From NCBI GenBank assembly GCA_963930775.1, contig OZ005694.1, positions 3,162,001-3,226,000 of the forward strand: DNA of 64,000 bases. The letters are read 5' to 3'. The number at the start of each line of letters is the position of its first letter. Position 1 is the stretch's first letter. Below the pieces are notes generated by a model. That model ran no database searches and had not been told where the DNA came from. It saw only the letters and a list, made by a program, of their open reading frames with translations. Source of the stretch: Cliona cf. orientalis (Eukaryota > Porifera > Demospongiae > Clionaida > Clionaidae). Below are positions 12,996 to 27,900 of the stretch, piece after piece. The position numbers and the translations under genes are program-made.

Positions 12996-15900
12996 ATGTC
13001 CTCTAATCGTGTCCAGGCTGTTCGCTATAGCCTCAAGGGGAGCAGCCAGCCCAAAACCAGGTCCCTTAAATCAACTTCTGGAGACCTGTTTGATAAGCTG
13101 AAGAGCTCTGTTGCAAGCAAGGCTGCACCAACCACTGCAGCTCTACCAGAGCACTCAGAGAGTGAGAATCATCAGGGAAGGTCAACCGATTCCTACTCTC
13201 ACTCGCCAAGGTAAGCAGGCTGGATGCTCTCTCTCTCTAATGGTGTAATAATTATGTCTACATGCTGTTATCAAAATACTTATCATATGCTTTGTCATCC
13301 ATGTGTGTATAGGTGGTCCATACAGTGTCTGCCGTCTTAGGTAGAAATACACCTCCCTGCCTCACCTGTGGTGATTCCACCAGCATGATAGACCGTACCC
13401 TATAATTAGTGCAACAAAATTAGTCTAGATGTGGTTACCATTATCCTCTACTAAAAGAGAAGCACAAATTTACATTCTCATCTACGTTTGCAATACTAAT
13501 TCTCCATCCTAGATCACAGGTGAAAGTATCTGGCAGTCCCTTTGACCCATCCATCACTCCTCCATCTGTCGAAAGTGTGGATCTCTCCCCTGCTTCAGGG
13601 CCAGCCTCTGATGATGAAAACATGCATGGAATTGAGGTAGCACCAAAGAAGGAGAACTCAAAGAAGAAGGACTTGGCGGTGTTTGACTTTGACCTATCAG
13701 GAGATGAGGATGACGTGAGTCAGGTCAGGAGAGGTGTGAAGAAGACAAAGGTGAATCACAGGGGCTCACATCACAGCAAGCAATCAGTGACATCCAAGAA
13801 ACAGACCTTGCTACATCAGTATATGGGTGTGCAATCAGCTTCTAGTTCATCTGGCCGTGGAGTGTCCAAGAAGAACAATGATAGCAAAGACGTGAGGGCA
13901 GTGAAGAGCAATGCAAAGAAACAAATCCCTGCCTCCCAAACTGCAACTGATCGTGGTGTGAGGAATACAATTTCCAAGCTACTTGCATCTAAGGCGGAAG
14001 AACTTGCCGCTAAGGCATCCACTCAAGAGAGACAGAGAGGCTACACTAGTCAGGTGGGCTCAGCCAGCACTACATCAGCTATGTCACTGGATAAAATAGC
14101 TGCTCCAGTGAGTGAAGAAACTGGTGGGTTGATAAACCGGCGAACCAAGAGGAGGAATCCACTAGCCACCTCTGCTGCAGCTGCAAAGAGGGCACCTCCA
14201 AAGAGAGCTAAAATGGAGAGGGAGGAAGATACTGAAGTAATGGTACTGGACAGCATGAGTTTACAAGCTTCAGCATCAAGTATACCATCAGTGCAGCAGC
14301 CAGAGAGCTCACAGACGAGGCAGAGTGATGCAAAAAAGAATGGGTTAAAGGGCACCCTAGAGAAGAGTGAGATCGCATTGCGAACTAGATCCTCAAGAAA
14401 GACCCAAGGATGTGATACGAGAAGTCAAGAAGCAGATCAGAAAGCTGAGATTCCAGACAGTATCACATTGAGTGACAGCCAGCCATCAAGTTTGACTGAA
14501 AGTGATACATACTCACCGCTTCATCAGGAACCTGAGCTTGGGCTTACAGATAGTCCCAGATCTTCTGTGTCGTCAAGCTCTGAAGTGAGTCGAGGTGGCC
14601 GTCCATCCCCTCGCTATACTGCTAGAGGTAGAAGACTCTCAAATTTGAGCCCTGATGTGAAACTCGATCAGGCCAGTAGAGCATTATCAGCAGTATCAGG
14701 ACTGGGAATGGGAATGAGACCAGCATTGGTTAAGCATTCTGGTGAGGGAGAACTGGAATCTGACCCTTACAGTCTTGATAGTGAGATAGACAAGGCTTAT
14801 CTCAAAAAGCAACATCTGATACCACCAGTGAGTACAGAATTTTAGCATGGCCAGAATTACTGACAGCAAGAGTATAATATATCATTGTCACAATCCTGTC
14901 CCGTAGTCTTCTGTTTTGCTCCATGCTAGCATGCATGCAGAAAAGGGGTGCGTATGGATAGAATTTTAAGTTAAAACAGCCATAGTGCAATAATTATTAG
15001 CGGCTTGTAGCAGTTATACTTGTGGTGTTCTTATTGTGTATTTTTCTACCCTACCCTACATAGTACTACAGTGACACTACATGTATTGTGTATGTAAACG
15101 TTTTGGGTGCTATTGTAGCCATAATATTTGGCAGATAGTTAAATTCCCAACCATCCAATTAACTTCTACCAATGTTTTATTAAGCTCCACCTACTGTATG
15201 ATCAACGGGAATTATTCCCTTGAATTTAAGTGCTTACTGGGGAGAAACTGCATGTTGCCTATTCTCACACAGTAGTGTGTGCATGGGATGAGCGGTGGGT
15301 GTTCTCTTGTGAGTTCTAGGTTTGCATGTGAGGCAAATAATTATGAGACACGTTTATTTCAGAAGCCGTCATTGAAGAAATCGTCATCTGCTACTGCCTA
15401 CAGCCTCACCACTCCTCTCACTACTGATGCTCAGCCGCCATCTTCATCCAAAGCAAAGCTCAAAGCTGTCCCCATTGGACAAAGCTCTCAGCCAGGGCCC
15501 TCCACAGTGGACAGAAGAGACATCAGATCAATTAGGCCTAGCATGCCAGCATTGACAAAGTCCTCTTCGTGGCCATCTAGACTACCTGTTGCTGGCAGAA
15601 CTACCGCTGGTGAAAGCAGTCACCTTGCGGGGAGCCAAAGGTACATAATGCTGTGATACTTGTATTTATAAAAGTTCCATCCTTTTCTTTATTCATCTGA
15701 TTACAATCAAACCATGTGGTCCCCCACTTTGCATAGATCTGTCTTATATATTTTATGTGCTGCAATACGAACTGTATCTACCAATTCGACTGTACAGGTT
15801 GGTCCCCAAAGGTTCTTCACATGCTGGTTCATCCACTGCAGCTGTTGGAATTGCATGTCCTAAGGATGAGAAGCAGGTACATGTGTGTACAGGGCAAATT

Positions 15901-18900
15901 GATCAGATTTGTGTGTATGGCCTCGTTCTCAGACTCCCCCAGTCTTTTTAATATACTACATTTAGCTATGTTATGTGGCTCTGCTGTTTGCTAGATTGGT
16001 GTAGTTATGCCTGCTATGGTACTGGGAGGGGCGGGGTCCCCAGCCAAAAATTTGCAGGAGATAGCATTTTTGAGCTTTCATATATTACATATATTATGTA
16101 TGTAATAATGTTTACTCTTTAAATAAATAATGATCCATAATAATAGTACATGTATCTCCCACTGAAATCTGTGTACATGCTCCTCCCATTCAGTACGATG
16201 CCTGCATATCATGTTGGTTGGTAATGGTCGTCACATGAAGATGTCTAGATCCCCTCATAGATGCATAAAAGGAGCACATATCAGCAGCTGCAACCATGTT
16301 TTACATTTAGCAATAATTAATTTTGATTGTCTATAGCAGTCAGGAGTATACTATATGTATAATAATAATTGTGGCAGTGTCAATTTCACCATTATACCTT
16401 CCATTCTTTCACACACACTATATGGTTTACCTACATTATATATTCTTGGTGAAGCTCTACACTGTTATACGGAACGTTCGTCAAGCACACGAGTGTCTTG
16501 AGATTGGTGAGAGCCAGCAGTTCTTTGATGAAGTTCACTACCTTCTGGACAGTATCAAACCTTCGCAGCCACTCAGCGTTCGATGCCTAGGGTGAGCCTA
16601 CTGTATACATTATTTTACGTATTATACCAGATGCTCAGTAACCACTTGGAATAAATCGATTAACAAACATAACCTAGGTATTACAGTGCATGATGTGCAT
16701 GTAATAATTACGTCGTGGGCATGCATGGAATTCATTGCATCAAAGGCACGAGGGCACATAGCAGTCCTACAAAGCTGCTCTCTGAGTCAGCTCTCGAATG
16801 TCAATCAAAGTTTTGATCATAGTATAATGATATCATGACTGAGAAGAATCCTATTGTGCCCCAATTTCAGCATGAAAATGATGTATGTAGCCACTAGTTT
16901 GATATCACACAACTGTACAACTACCGTAACCGTAGCACACATTCCAACGGTTAGCAGAGTCACACAATAACAATGTATTGTCATTAAACCATTCATCTTG
17001 CTCTGATATTGGAGTTTTATGTGGAAGACAGGATCACTATTCATAATTTTATTTTCGTCCTCATATCACTGCTGAAACAATACGTAAATGATATTTACAT
17101 CTGCTTGGAACCTTGCTCAATTCCTGAATCCTGGCATCTTGGATGCACCATATACATGTACATTTGTATACATGTGCATAATTGAAGGGCAGTTTCTTTT
17201 GGTGTGTTCATATTTCAGTGCATTCTTGTTTCCTTCCTCTTTACCTACATGATCAGCTATATTGTTTGAAATTGTTTCTGCTGAAAGGTATACTTTCGTA
17301 ATGAAGAGAATTGACAGCCATAGCATAATTCTTGAGACATTTTCCACATAACAGTCCTTCCATTTGCATGGCCTTAAACTCTCCCGTCAACTCTTGGGAG
17401 GATGTTTGGTCCATAAGCTGGAATGTTGCCCTATAGGCAACATGCTGCATATAAGGTATTCACTGGATATTCGCATAAGATACTCTACATATTCACTGAA
17501 TTTCAAGTCTCAGAAAGGCTCCAGTGAAGCCTTGAATTTTTGTATAATTACCGCATAGATTACATCATAATTACCTAATAACCGCAAAAAAGTAAATTGC
17601 TACTAAGGACATAATTCCAGCGTAACCCTTTAGCCTATTAACACTAGGCCCGAGGCACAAGAAAAGGCACGAACGTGGGGTACATCACACCTCCTCACAC
17701 TAGCTCGGTTGGTGAGAACATTTAGTCACTTATGGGAATAATTGCAATATCGGTGCTTCTCAGGCATGGCTACCAGCAGGCTGGACCCCAGGCCACATAC
17801 AAAGACCTTATGTAGTGGACTTCTCACAGCCATGACGGTAGAACTATAGCATGTACATGTACATATAGTTATGCAGTTTTCAGTACAGGTTGTCAAATCC
17901 ATTCTCTCATACCGTAGAAACTGGTTGTTAAGCGCATGCGCTTATAACACGCGGAAGCAAGAAAATATGCGCTTAACAAAAAGTATGCGCTTAATTAAAA
18001 GTGCTAAAACACGGTAGGTGGGGCGTGCGTTAAGAACGTGTCGAGGGTAGAAACGCCTACAATGGTGGCCAAGAAGCGACCAGAGAGCGTAATTCTCGAC
18101 GTTTTCTTCTCCAACCTACTTCTAGCCTTCTTTCTGGGCTCATGTAACCGATCGCTAGTTGTTCTGTTGGCTTGCTGGGCATATGCGCCTAACAAAGAGC
18201 GGTAAAGCTCGCACAGAACTGTGCGCTTAATAAAAAGTATGCGCTTAACAGCAAGCAGCGCTTAACAACCAGTTTCTGTGGTATACCGTATAGCTGGAAA
18301 ATTTGGCGGGGAATTGAATTTGGCGGTTTGGCAGTCGGTATTACAACCACCAAATTAAAATCCTCTAAAATTTCTTACTCGCATATATACATATGGTGAT
18401 CCCGTACTGAACCGCCAAATTCAATATTCTTGCAATTAGTGATTTTGGGCTCAACCGCCAAATTTAATTCCCGACCAATATTTCTGACTATATGGTACAT
18501 ATACGTAACAGGCTTTGCCAACCAGGAGAGGCACAAGTGGGTGTGACTCACACCTTCGACCCTTGCTCTAATGAGGTAAACGTTGATGCCGGAACTGTAT
18601 ATAGGCAACAAAATTGATAATCATACATGTACATATACACGTATAACAACATGTTCTTGGCAGAGTTATTTTATGAGTATTATCATAATAATATTACTTA
18701 ATACGAAGAATAAGCATACTATGTGAAATGAAATTATTGGTTCAGTAGAAGAAGCTTATTATTTGTACAAGTCACCAGGTGCTACAGTCCTGGTGATTGC
18801 ATTATACTTGGAATTCAAATTGGCACATACATGTACATGTGATTTCTGTGTGAGCAATACCAAACGTAGCGTGCTATCTCCAGTGTAGAGCACATGGTTG

Positions 18901-21900
18901 GATGATTTCCTCTTGATAATGCCAGTAGTTGACTGCAACCTAGGAAAGTACAAAGTATACAGATAGCCTGATCCCCAGTCCCAGCTTTTTCAATGTTGTG
19001 TGCTGTTACAGTAATATAACATGGGAACAAGGCCAGTGCACAAATGCTTATTCTATCCAATTGACAAGTAATATTGTACTCATCAACAGGGTGTATGCAA
19101 TATGCAGCTAGGAAGTAAACCTTATAACTACATAGTTAGTAATGGTATGAAGTGAACGCTTATATTCCCTTGTGGACAGCTACCATAAACATGCAGACCT
19201 ATTTTGTTTGTGATACCTTTTGCCTAGACAGTTGACAATTGCTTACAGATGTTAAGGTTGCTGTTTAAATGTTTATAAGGAAAGAGGTAGCCTCAAACTT
19301 CAATCTGAATTGAGTCAATAGTAACTTCCTATCTCAATGGTGATGTAACCGATACAGACTTAGCTGACAAATAGTTATACTGAGATGGATGCTGTTCAAT
19401 CATCTACATGTTTGGAGCATGTTGTGCATTCAAAAAGCAAACCTACTGCAAGAAAAACGCTACCAACATGCTGCAAATCATCGTATCGTATTAGAAGGCT
19501 TAAAAACAGGGGAGCTATACTGATTCTGATATGGACTTTACTCATTACTAGTGCATTCAACTTAAGTTTCGATCAAAATTTTGGAGTTTTATTCAGCATT
19601 CAGTTAGTGGCAGGTGGTTTGACTCTACCCATTGCAGGATGGCTGGCTGATATCTACTTTGGACGCTACAGAGTGATCCACTGGAGTATGTGCGCTATGT
19701 TGGTTAGCCTTGTGCTAGCAACAGCAAACTTAGTGGTCGAACGATTAATCTATGGCTACAGTATATTAATAAGTGGATATGTGTATGGAATACTGATGGT
19801 AATAGCTGCTATTGGTTTTGGTGGATTTCTTGCCAACATTATCCAGTTTGGAGTGGACCAGTTACATGATGCTTCAACGGATGAAATCACCTCCTTCATC
19901 AGTTGGTGCGTGTGGTGTGCTTACAGCAGTCAGTTTATGACTCAGTGTATACTAAAGGGACTTAATTGCATCCAAAATGAACCTCAGCTGTTTGGACACT
20001 TGGTGATCTGTGTGCAAGTGAGTGCAGCTTTGAGTTTGGATTTGCTGTTTAATCATTGGTTTATTCAAGAGCCAGTGACCCCAAATCCTTTCAAGCTAGT
20101 CTTTCAAGTGCTTAAGTATGCCAAGAGCTACAAACAACCAAGACACAGGAGTGCCTTCACATACTGTGAAGATGAGCTTCCTTCTCGTATTGACTTTGGT
20201 AAGAGTAAATATGGTGGACCGTTCACTACAGAGCAAGTGGAAGACGTCAAAACATTTCTGCGCATGCTAACTGTATGTATAGCAGGAAACATATCATTTG
20301 GTATGATAGTGGCAGTTTTTTTGCTTAGACATCAAATATCAACACAGCTGAAGGTCAGACCTGGTACTTTGACAGTGTTGAAACTATTCCAAGACAGCTG
20401 GTTTATACTCATACCGCTATATGAATTTATTCTCTACCCTATGTTTAATCGATATTTGACTATAGTTCGTAGTCAAACAAAATTTGCACTTGGAGTCCTA
20501 CTACATATAACCACTACTATTGCTCTGCTGGTGATCATCATTGTAGCTAGACACAACTATTTGAAGTACAGCATTAGTAACCCAAGTACCAACGCCACAA
20601 TCCAATGTGTGTTCTATCATGAAGGTAGTGATGCATGGAGCTCAAGTCTGGACTATCGTTGGATGGCAGTACCGGATTTCCTCTACTCGTTGTCCCTCAC
20701 TCTGTATGGCATAGGTGCCATCGAGTACATTGTAGCCCAGTCACCTTACTCAATGAGGGGGCTCATGGTGGGCGGTGGATACGGCATCTTCTCTCTCTCC
20801 GCTGCATTGGTTGCAGCAGCAAGCATACCATTCACAAGACGGCTTTCAGTCTGGGGCACTGGAGTCACCAGCTGTGGGTTCTGGTTTGCTCTGCTGCTGC
20901 TGGTTGTAGAAGTAGTGGTGGCCATCATGTTGATGGTGGCAGCGAAGTACTATAAGAAGAGGAAGAGAGAAGATGTGCTACCAAATGAACATATATTTGC
21001 CGAGCGATACTATGAAAATGATTGAATTATTTTGTTATAACTGTTAATGTCATTGGTGAACTTAATAGTCAATCAGGACAGTTTAATTTGTGTGATTTAA
21101 TATCAGAAAGCTGCTAAATTTAAGATCCACAAATAAGAGCTAAGATTAATAAACCAATACTATCTGTGATAATGAGCACGAACTTCAACACTCACTATTA
21201 ATAACCATGGAGTCATTTCTCCAAAATTTTCAGTTTTCCATCATACACTCTCATAATACTTATATCCAGCCTATCACCATGTGATTGCTAATCAAGGTGT
21301 ACATGGTTACCGTATTCTTGCTACCATAATTGTAATATTGTACAGTATTACTGTAGATGGCATGTAATTACACAGATTTACTTACCATGATGCATCACAG
21401 GGCATTCAATCTATCAACGCACTACTTTGATCCTGAGTTCAGCCGTCAGCTGAGGGCACACAGCTTCACCCCCAAGATCACAGCATTGTTAAAGGACTGC
21501 TTGCAGCATCCAGTAAGTGTCCACCATGTCTATATACTTTATCTGCACAATGTCGCCGAAGTAGTCAGATGCAACTTGACGATATCATAGTCAAGCAGCT
21601 ATAGCTAGCGACTTATATGTACAATATTATATGCTACCAAATGCACAAACTAGATAGTATACATGAATGTACAATTCAGTAAAATTAACAAGCCACACAT
21701 ACAGTACATGTGTAGATCATTTGAATTTGGTTGTATAATTCTGCAGACACTGTGCCTGTCGGCTGCTGTACTGTTCTATGTAATGACCAGAGACAAGCTC
21801 AACACTGAATGGGATGATAATGGTGCAGGTATAAAGAAATGGGGTAGTAACAAATATCATCATTCTGTATATTATAGAGAAATGGTAGCCAGGGTTTCAT

Positions 21901-24900
21901 TTGGGGGGCATTTGCCTCCCCCCTCCCCCCCCCCCCCTTGAAAGCTGGGTGCCCCCCTCCCCTTGAGAATAGCCCTACAAACCATATACGCATGCAATAC
22001 TTAGTACAGTACATGTAAGAAGTTTGAATGGTGAAAGTGTCCAAATTGGCACTTTTTTGCTCCTTTTTAATACAAATTATCTTCAACTTTGCACTCTGTG
22101 CAGATATTGAATTAAAAGGGAGGGGAACCAGTAGATATCACTGACAGGACCAACCTCAGAAGTCCTGGGAGAGCATGCCCCCAGACTCCCCTAGCATAAA
22201 GAGCACTACAAGAATTCTTTGCTGATAAAAAACACTTTAAGTATTGTTACAATCCTTGCCCCCTTTAAACTCAGCAATCGTCGCGTTTGCACCCCTCCCT
22301 CCCTTGATAAAAATCATAAATGAAACCCTTGTAGCACTTGTGCAATGTGAGCAAAATGATCACGAGTACAAGTTCACGTAACATTGTCATGGGCACAGGC
22401 ATGATTATATGCTGTGCATGCAGCTCTGAGCATGTGCACATAGTGACAAAATGGCATTGCATAATGAACCTAGCAACCAAAGTGTGCCGAAAATGACTCC
22501 CTACGACAGAATGAAGCTATAGCAAAATCAATAGATCTCTGCACTGTGCAATATAAATGAAATTTTGTACTTAAACTAAGACAAGAGATTGACACGGTCA
22601 GTCTAGATGCACCTTTTCAAATTTTACCTTGAAGAAGATTGCCTAATGGACAATATTATTTTAGCACCATTGGATGGAAATTTATCTATACAAGAATTAT
22701 AAAGTAATGACAAGAGGATGTTTATGGAATCATCCATTTTTTGGATGTTGAAAAATATCCAGAATAGGATGACTTTATAATTTACAATTATTATCCGAAT
22801 ATGGATCATTATGTTATGAAACATTGTACCATATCCCCTGTAGCTGCATAATATTATGGGTACGTAGGTACATCATTGATGCCCCAGTCATGGAGATGAA
22901 GTCTGAGACCAACTCTCGACATCGAAAGTGACAAATCTCGATGCTTCAATCGCAGAGATGAATGTGACAGCGCAGTACGGCTTACACTGTATATAGTACT
23001 GGCTAGCTATACGGTGTGGTCTTTGGGCTCTGGTGCAAGGTATATGTCACTCGCTTGAATCAGTGCTTCTGCATACCAATGTTTCCTTGCTTGTTTTCGA
23101 TTTCACTTTCAGTGCTGAATGTTTTGCCAATAATTAAAGTCCAAATACCGTATTTATTTGAGCCATGGCTACTATTTAATTTCACAATCCAGGGAAGGGA
23201 GGTGCATCGACATTTGTGGTTTATGCAATTAATTATTTCCTTCAATAATTATTCTTTGAACTCTTAGCAGTATGTAAATATAGTTGTAAGGGTGTCAGTA
23301 TTATCATAAGTATTAACAGTACCGATGTATCACCCAGCCCTCCATCATGATTTCTTCACCTCTTCTTTATCCCAATGTACTTTGGCCTTTGCACCTATCA
23401 GATTCTGGGTTAGTTCCTGTTTATCCGTGCATGGTTGGAATGTCGAAATTCAGTCCTCCTTTATTGCTATCTTAGCATGAATGATATAAAAAATATGTGT
23501 CCAAGTCATCAGTATGTGATTATTAAGGATTGCACTGTGTACCATACTCACTAAATCTTCAAGCTGCTTCTCTTCCCTGGCAGCATCAGATCTGCAGTGG
23601 TGTATTGTGTGTGCTCATACAAGATGTTTTTTTCTTTCTCCGGCATAACCGACATGTGATGATAGTTAAGAACCAATATTAGGTTTGAAATTGTTACGTG
23701 ATGACTATGATATGATGATGCTAAATTTTCTTGAGAATGTTTACAAGTGGTTTCTTCTGATGATTCCTCAGTTGCACAAGTTCATGCTTCACTATTGATG
23801 ATGCAAATGGTAGTTTTAACAGTTTGCACATCAACTCTAGTTGTTTGAAAACGATATAAAGGATGAGATATCCATCTTAGTTTTCCCTTCTCACTCTTGC
23901 TGTTTTCCTTGCGTTTCACGTAATATATGCCTTCTTTACTTCAATGGTGGAATCCAGGCTAAGAGTGCTACTTGTTTGATCAATTCATCTGTCAAGTTTT
24001 GAACTACAAGTTTAATGTGAGGAACATTGCAGGTATGTCAGCCCAAATTCCCAAGAGTAGTTCCCATGCTTCAAGCTCTGCTGTTTGTACCACCTCAAAT
24101 AGTCTGGTATGGGTTGTAGTTCAAACCTTCTGGATTCTAGGTTTGTCTTTCCATGATGTATTTATCTGGTAGTAGCTCATTGTTTGTTGGCCGAGTTGTA
24201 ATAAATTCCTGTTCGCTCCCCAAATGAAATGTAAGCAGTTCAGTACCTTTCCTCTGACAGTACTGTAACTAAGTGGCTCCACCTGCTGCCTCGTCCTTTA
24301 CGCAAGTGTGTGCAGATTCAATCTCTGCTAAATTATTTGATTCACCTCTGACGAGTGCTCACTCGCCCTAGATTGCTGCATAGGACATTTGCTGGTTTGC
24401 AACCATAGTGACAACTCTTGCCCTGTAGCTGATCTTAGACCACTTGCTAGGATCACCATCAATTTCCTCGCAGGTAGGACTGTTCAATTTGTAGGCTTAA
24501 TTAAGTAGGGGGTGGTACATACACATACATGAATGCATCATAGCGTGCAATTAAAGTGTATGCAATGCATAGACATTTGTTAAAGAAATAGGAATTTCCC
24601 CTGATAACTATGAAAAGGAAACTAAAAATTTTATGTATCAAAATTCTATTTTCTCTATGTACACATAAATTTATCATGTACGGCTAGGTAAGGTGATCAG
24701 AATTAGGTTCATTTATATCACACTATATTACTTCAATGGGCATAGTTTAATGAAAATTGGGCATTACTGTACTAATTTCCCCGTTAATAAAAATTCTGTA
24801 TCTTCCCTTGGTAGCTGTGTATAGGTCCGACTAACCTTACTGCATTTACGAAAACATAAGTATTTTATTTCTGCTACTACAAAAGTAATCAGCTATTTGC

Positions 24901-27900
24901 TATAACTTTTCACGTCCTTTATAGTACATACAATCAATTTAATTCTCACTTCCATATCTTGCGTTCATTAATTTATTGAAGTAGAATTTTTCCATATTTG
25001 ATGAACTTCAGCCCAGCAATAATCATATCTTTCAGCTGGAGGTGGGCGCACAGAACCTGGACAAACAGCTTTATGAAGTGGTGGATGTGACTGTACCCAC
25101 TTGTACTCTTGTATGTAATTCAGCATTATGTCGTCCTTTGGCATGATGGGATCACTTATGTTTTTTCCCCTTGCATATATTTTGAATACCTCGCCATAGC
25201 ATCGATACCAGTGCTCATCAATGGCGAAACCATGATCAATATTGGCTATTCCTGGACAAGAATGATTTCCACAAGTAGGATTTCGACAACTAAGCCATTT
25301 TCCACTTTCATTTTGCAGATATATTCCCACCAAGTCTCCAACTAGTACTTCTCCCTGGCCTCTAGCTCGATAGATGCGAAAGGTGTTGTCCCTGCAAGTG
25401 CTCCAATCATTGCCTTCAAAGTAGACTCGTGGACATATGGACTGAGTGCACTGACTGCCACTGCAGTCAAGCCACAAATGACGACTATAAGATTGCAATG
25501 CAATTTTGTCTCCATGCTTAATACCTAAAGTATAGTAACAGTTACTTTTATAGTGAGCTTGGTAGTTAATAAAATATGGCACTCGCCTTCAAAGTCTGCA
25601 CTCCTGATCTTTCTTTCATTCTTGATGTTTCCACTCTCTAAATGCTGTCTAATTTCTTCCAAGAATTCTGTAGTAGGCTGTCCATTCATATCACCTGCAA
25701 ATACAGCTGTGTAAGTTAGAAATTAAATCAATGGTAATAAGTTACCATTCACTTCAGAGTTTGTATTGCCTACTGCCTTTGGCTCAACAACTAGTGTGTG
25801 AGCAAATTGTAGTAGGCAGATGGCTAGCACTGGTACTGATGACAACATGTTTATATCTTGGATTACTGGTCATAAAGAATATGAGCAGCTGTCACATTAG
25901 CGTATTGCCTGATATTATCGTGCTTCAAGTGGTGTTTACACATATCATCTGACCTGTGGAGTAACCAAACAACCTCTCCCCCTATCGGCTCATTTGCACA
26001 TCAATCAAAGGTTTACTCTATCATCTGACCAGATCAGATAAGTCACATTGGAATCCCACTTCAAATCCTGGGCAGAGGCAGTCACAGATGTAGTAAGAAA
26101 GTGCTCTTAGCTGCTTTAGCTCCGGACCATTCCCCGTCTAATAGGGTGGACTCTGGACTAACTTATGTGGTGTCAGTCACCTACAGAATTTCAAGCAACT
26201 GCTGAGGAGGACAGTTGTACGTAGATCAGCAGGGACCAGTCAATGAAATGAAGCATGGGAGAATACTGAAAATTTATGGTGGCCAGACTGGGCAGTCACA
26301 CAAGTCTAAATTTAATTGGTCCCCATTCAGGATTGCATACAGGATTTTTTTTTCTGGGGGGGGGGGGGGGGGGGGAGGGGGGGGGCGATCTCACGGATGA
26401 CTTACGTATGTATATGCGCCGCTGCCATCCATATATACTAGTAAATAAATCACACAATAATGCTGTGATAACAAACGATTTCTTTTTGCTTGTGTACGTC
26501 ATCATATTATTTGTGCTGTATATATTACTTATTATGGAATTTGGGGGGGGGGGGGGGGGAGATCCCAGTGCGCCCCCCCCTCTGTATGCAACCCTGCCAT
26601 TATCTAATAGCAAAATATCCAATCATATGACCCTCAAATACGTCTGTCCAAGTTAGAAAAGCAAATCAGTGGTAAGATATCTCGTCGAGTCAGGATAAAG
26701 TTTAAAGAGGCAGCAAGGCGGCATCACTTCGTGCGACCAGACTCTGCAACAAAATCATAATATCATCCCTTCACTATTGTATGTATGGAGGGGCACACAT
26801 TATTTAAATCCTGGTATAAGGAGTATATTATCTGTGGTATGGCAATGATCATCAACCACAAAAATTAAATACCGCTAAATTTCCAAAACAAAACATTTTC
26901 AACATGAAATGTTGTTAAGGATAAGGCGTTTATACAAGTACAAAGTAAATGTAGGTGTGGTGTAGGTGGTGGTTTTCCAATGAAGAATCAACAGCTGATT
27001 TACATGTACAATGGCAAGTGTGCATCTAAAGCTTGGGGCTTACTAAGTCGCTTGAATAAGCTACCATAGGATCCAAGCATGCTCCAATGCATAGCAGTGC
27101 CACTCTAAGACAATGAATAATTATAACATGTATAAAGCTCCTGCTGAAGGAGGTCATACTCCTTATGAACAGTCATCCAAGAAATGAAAATGTTAACGTC
27201 AGTGCTAGCCATCTGCCTACTATGATATCAACTCTGAAATGAATGGTAACTTGAATAGACAAAAGGCTAGAACCAATATTGGTATGCTAACTTCTTGGTT
27301 GGTGGCTGCTCTTAGTGTCCGTGAAGAGGCTGTTTACACATCAATTGTACTGCAGTGTGTGGGTGCATCAAAGGCATTTATCTTAGGTGTAGTCTAACTG
27401 CCAATTAGGGTAGTTATACTAGCTTAGTCAGCAATAGATGATAGTTAAAGGCATTGTGCCACAATATAAGGGCTATATTTTAGTAAATTAGTGTCCCACA
27501 TGATACAATCGCACCCATTAGATTGATATCTGGCAGCCACTTTTCAATCAATGGTTGTAGTTTGCGGGAGCAGAATGTGCACGTCCAAGAAAGGCTCAAA
27601 AGTTGGAGCTGGAAGGTCTTCAGCTAGCGGAAGAAGATAAGAGGTCTATCAGGAGGATGGGCGACATTCGGCCATGCCAGAATGTCTAGCTAGATCGACC
27701 ACATGCAAGGTAATATGCCACGAGTGGATTCACTTTTAGCAATTGAGAGTAGGTTGAGAAGCAGACAGATACCAGTCCTCTAGCAGCACCACGACTACGT
27801 AAGTCCTTGCTTTGTCCTTTGATGGTGTTCTGGAGTCCGTGAGGAGCACACAATAATGTTTTTGTATGTGTGCAATTTATCATAACATAAGTACGCGGTT

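Noticed and set aside
21357..21400. Upstream extension of WAPL exon 6 (in-frame ATG at 21357)
   Set aside because: Exon 5 ends in phase 2; only the acceptor at 21400 keeps frame and gives a segment of family-typical length.
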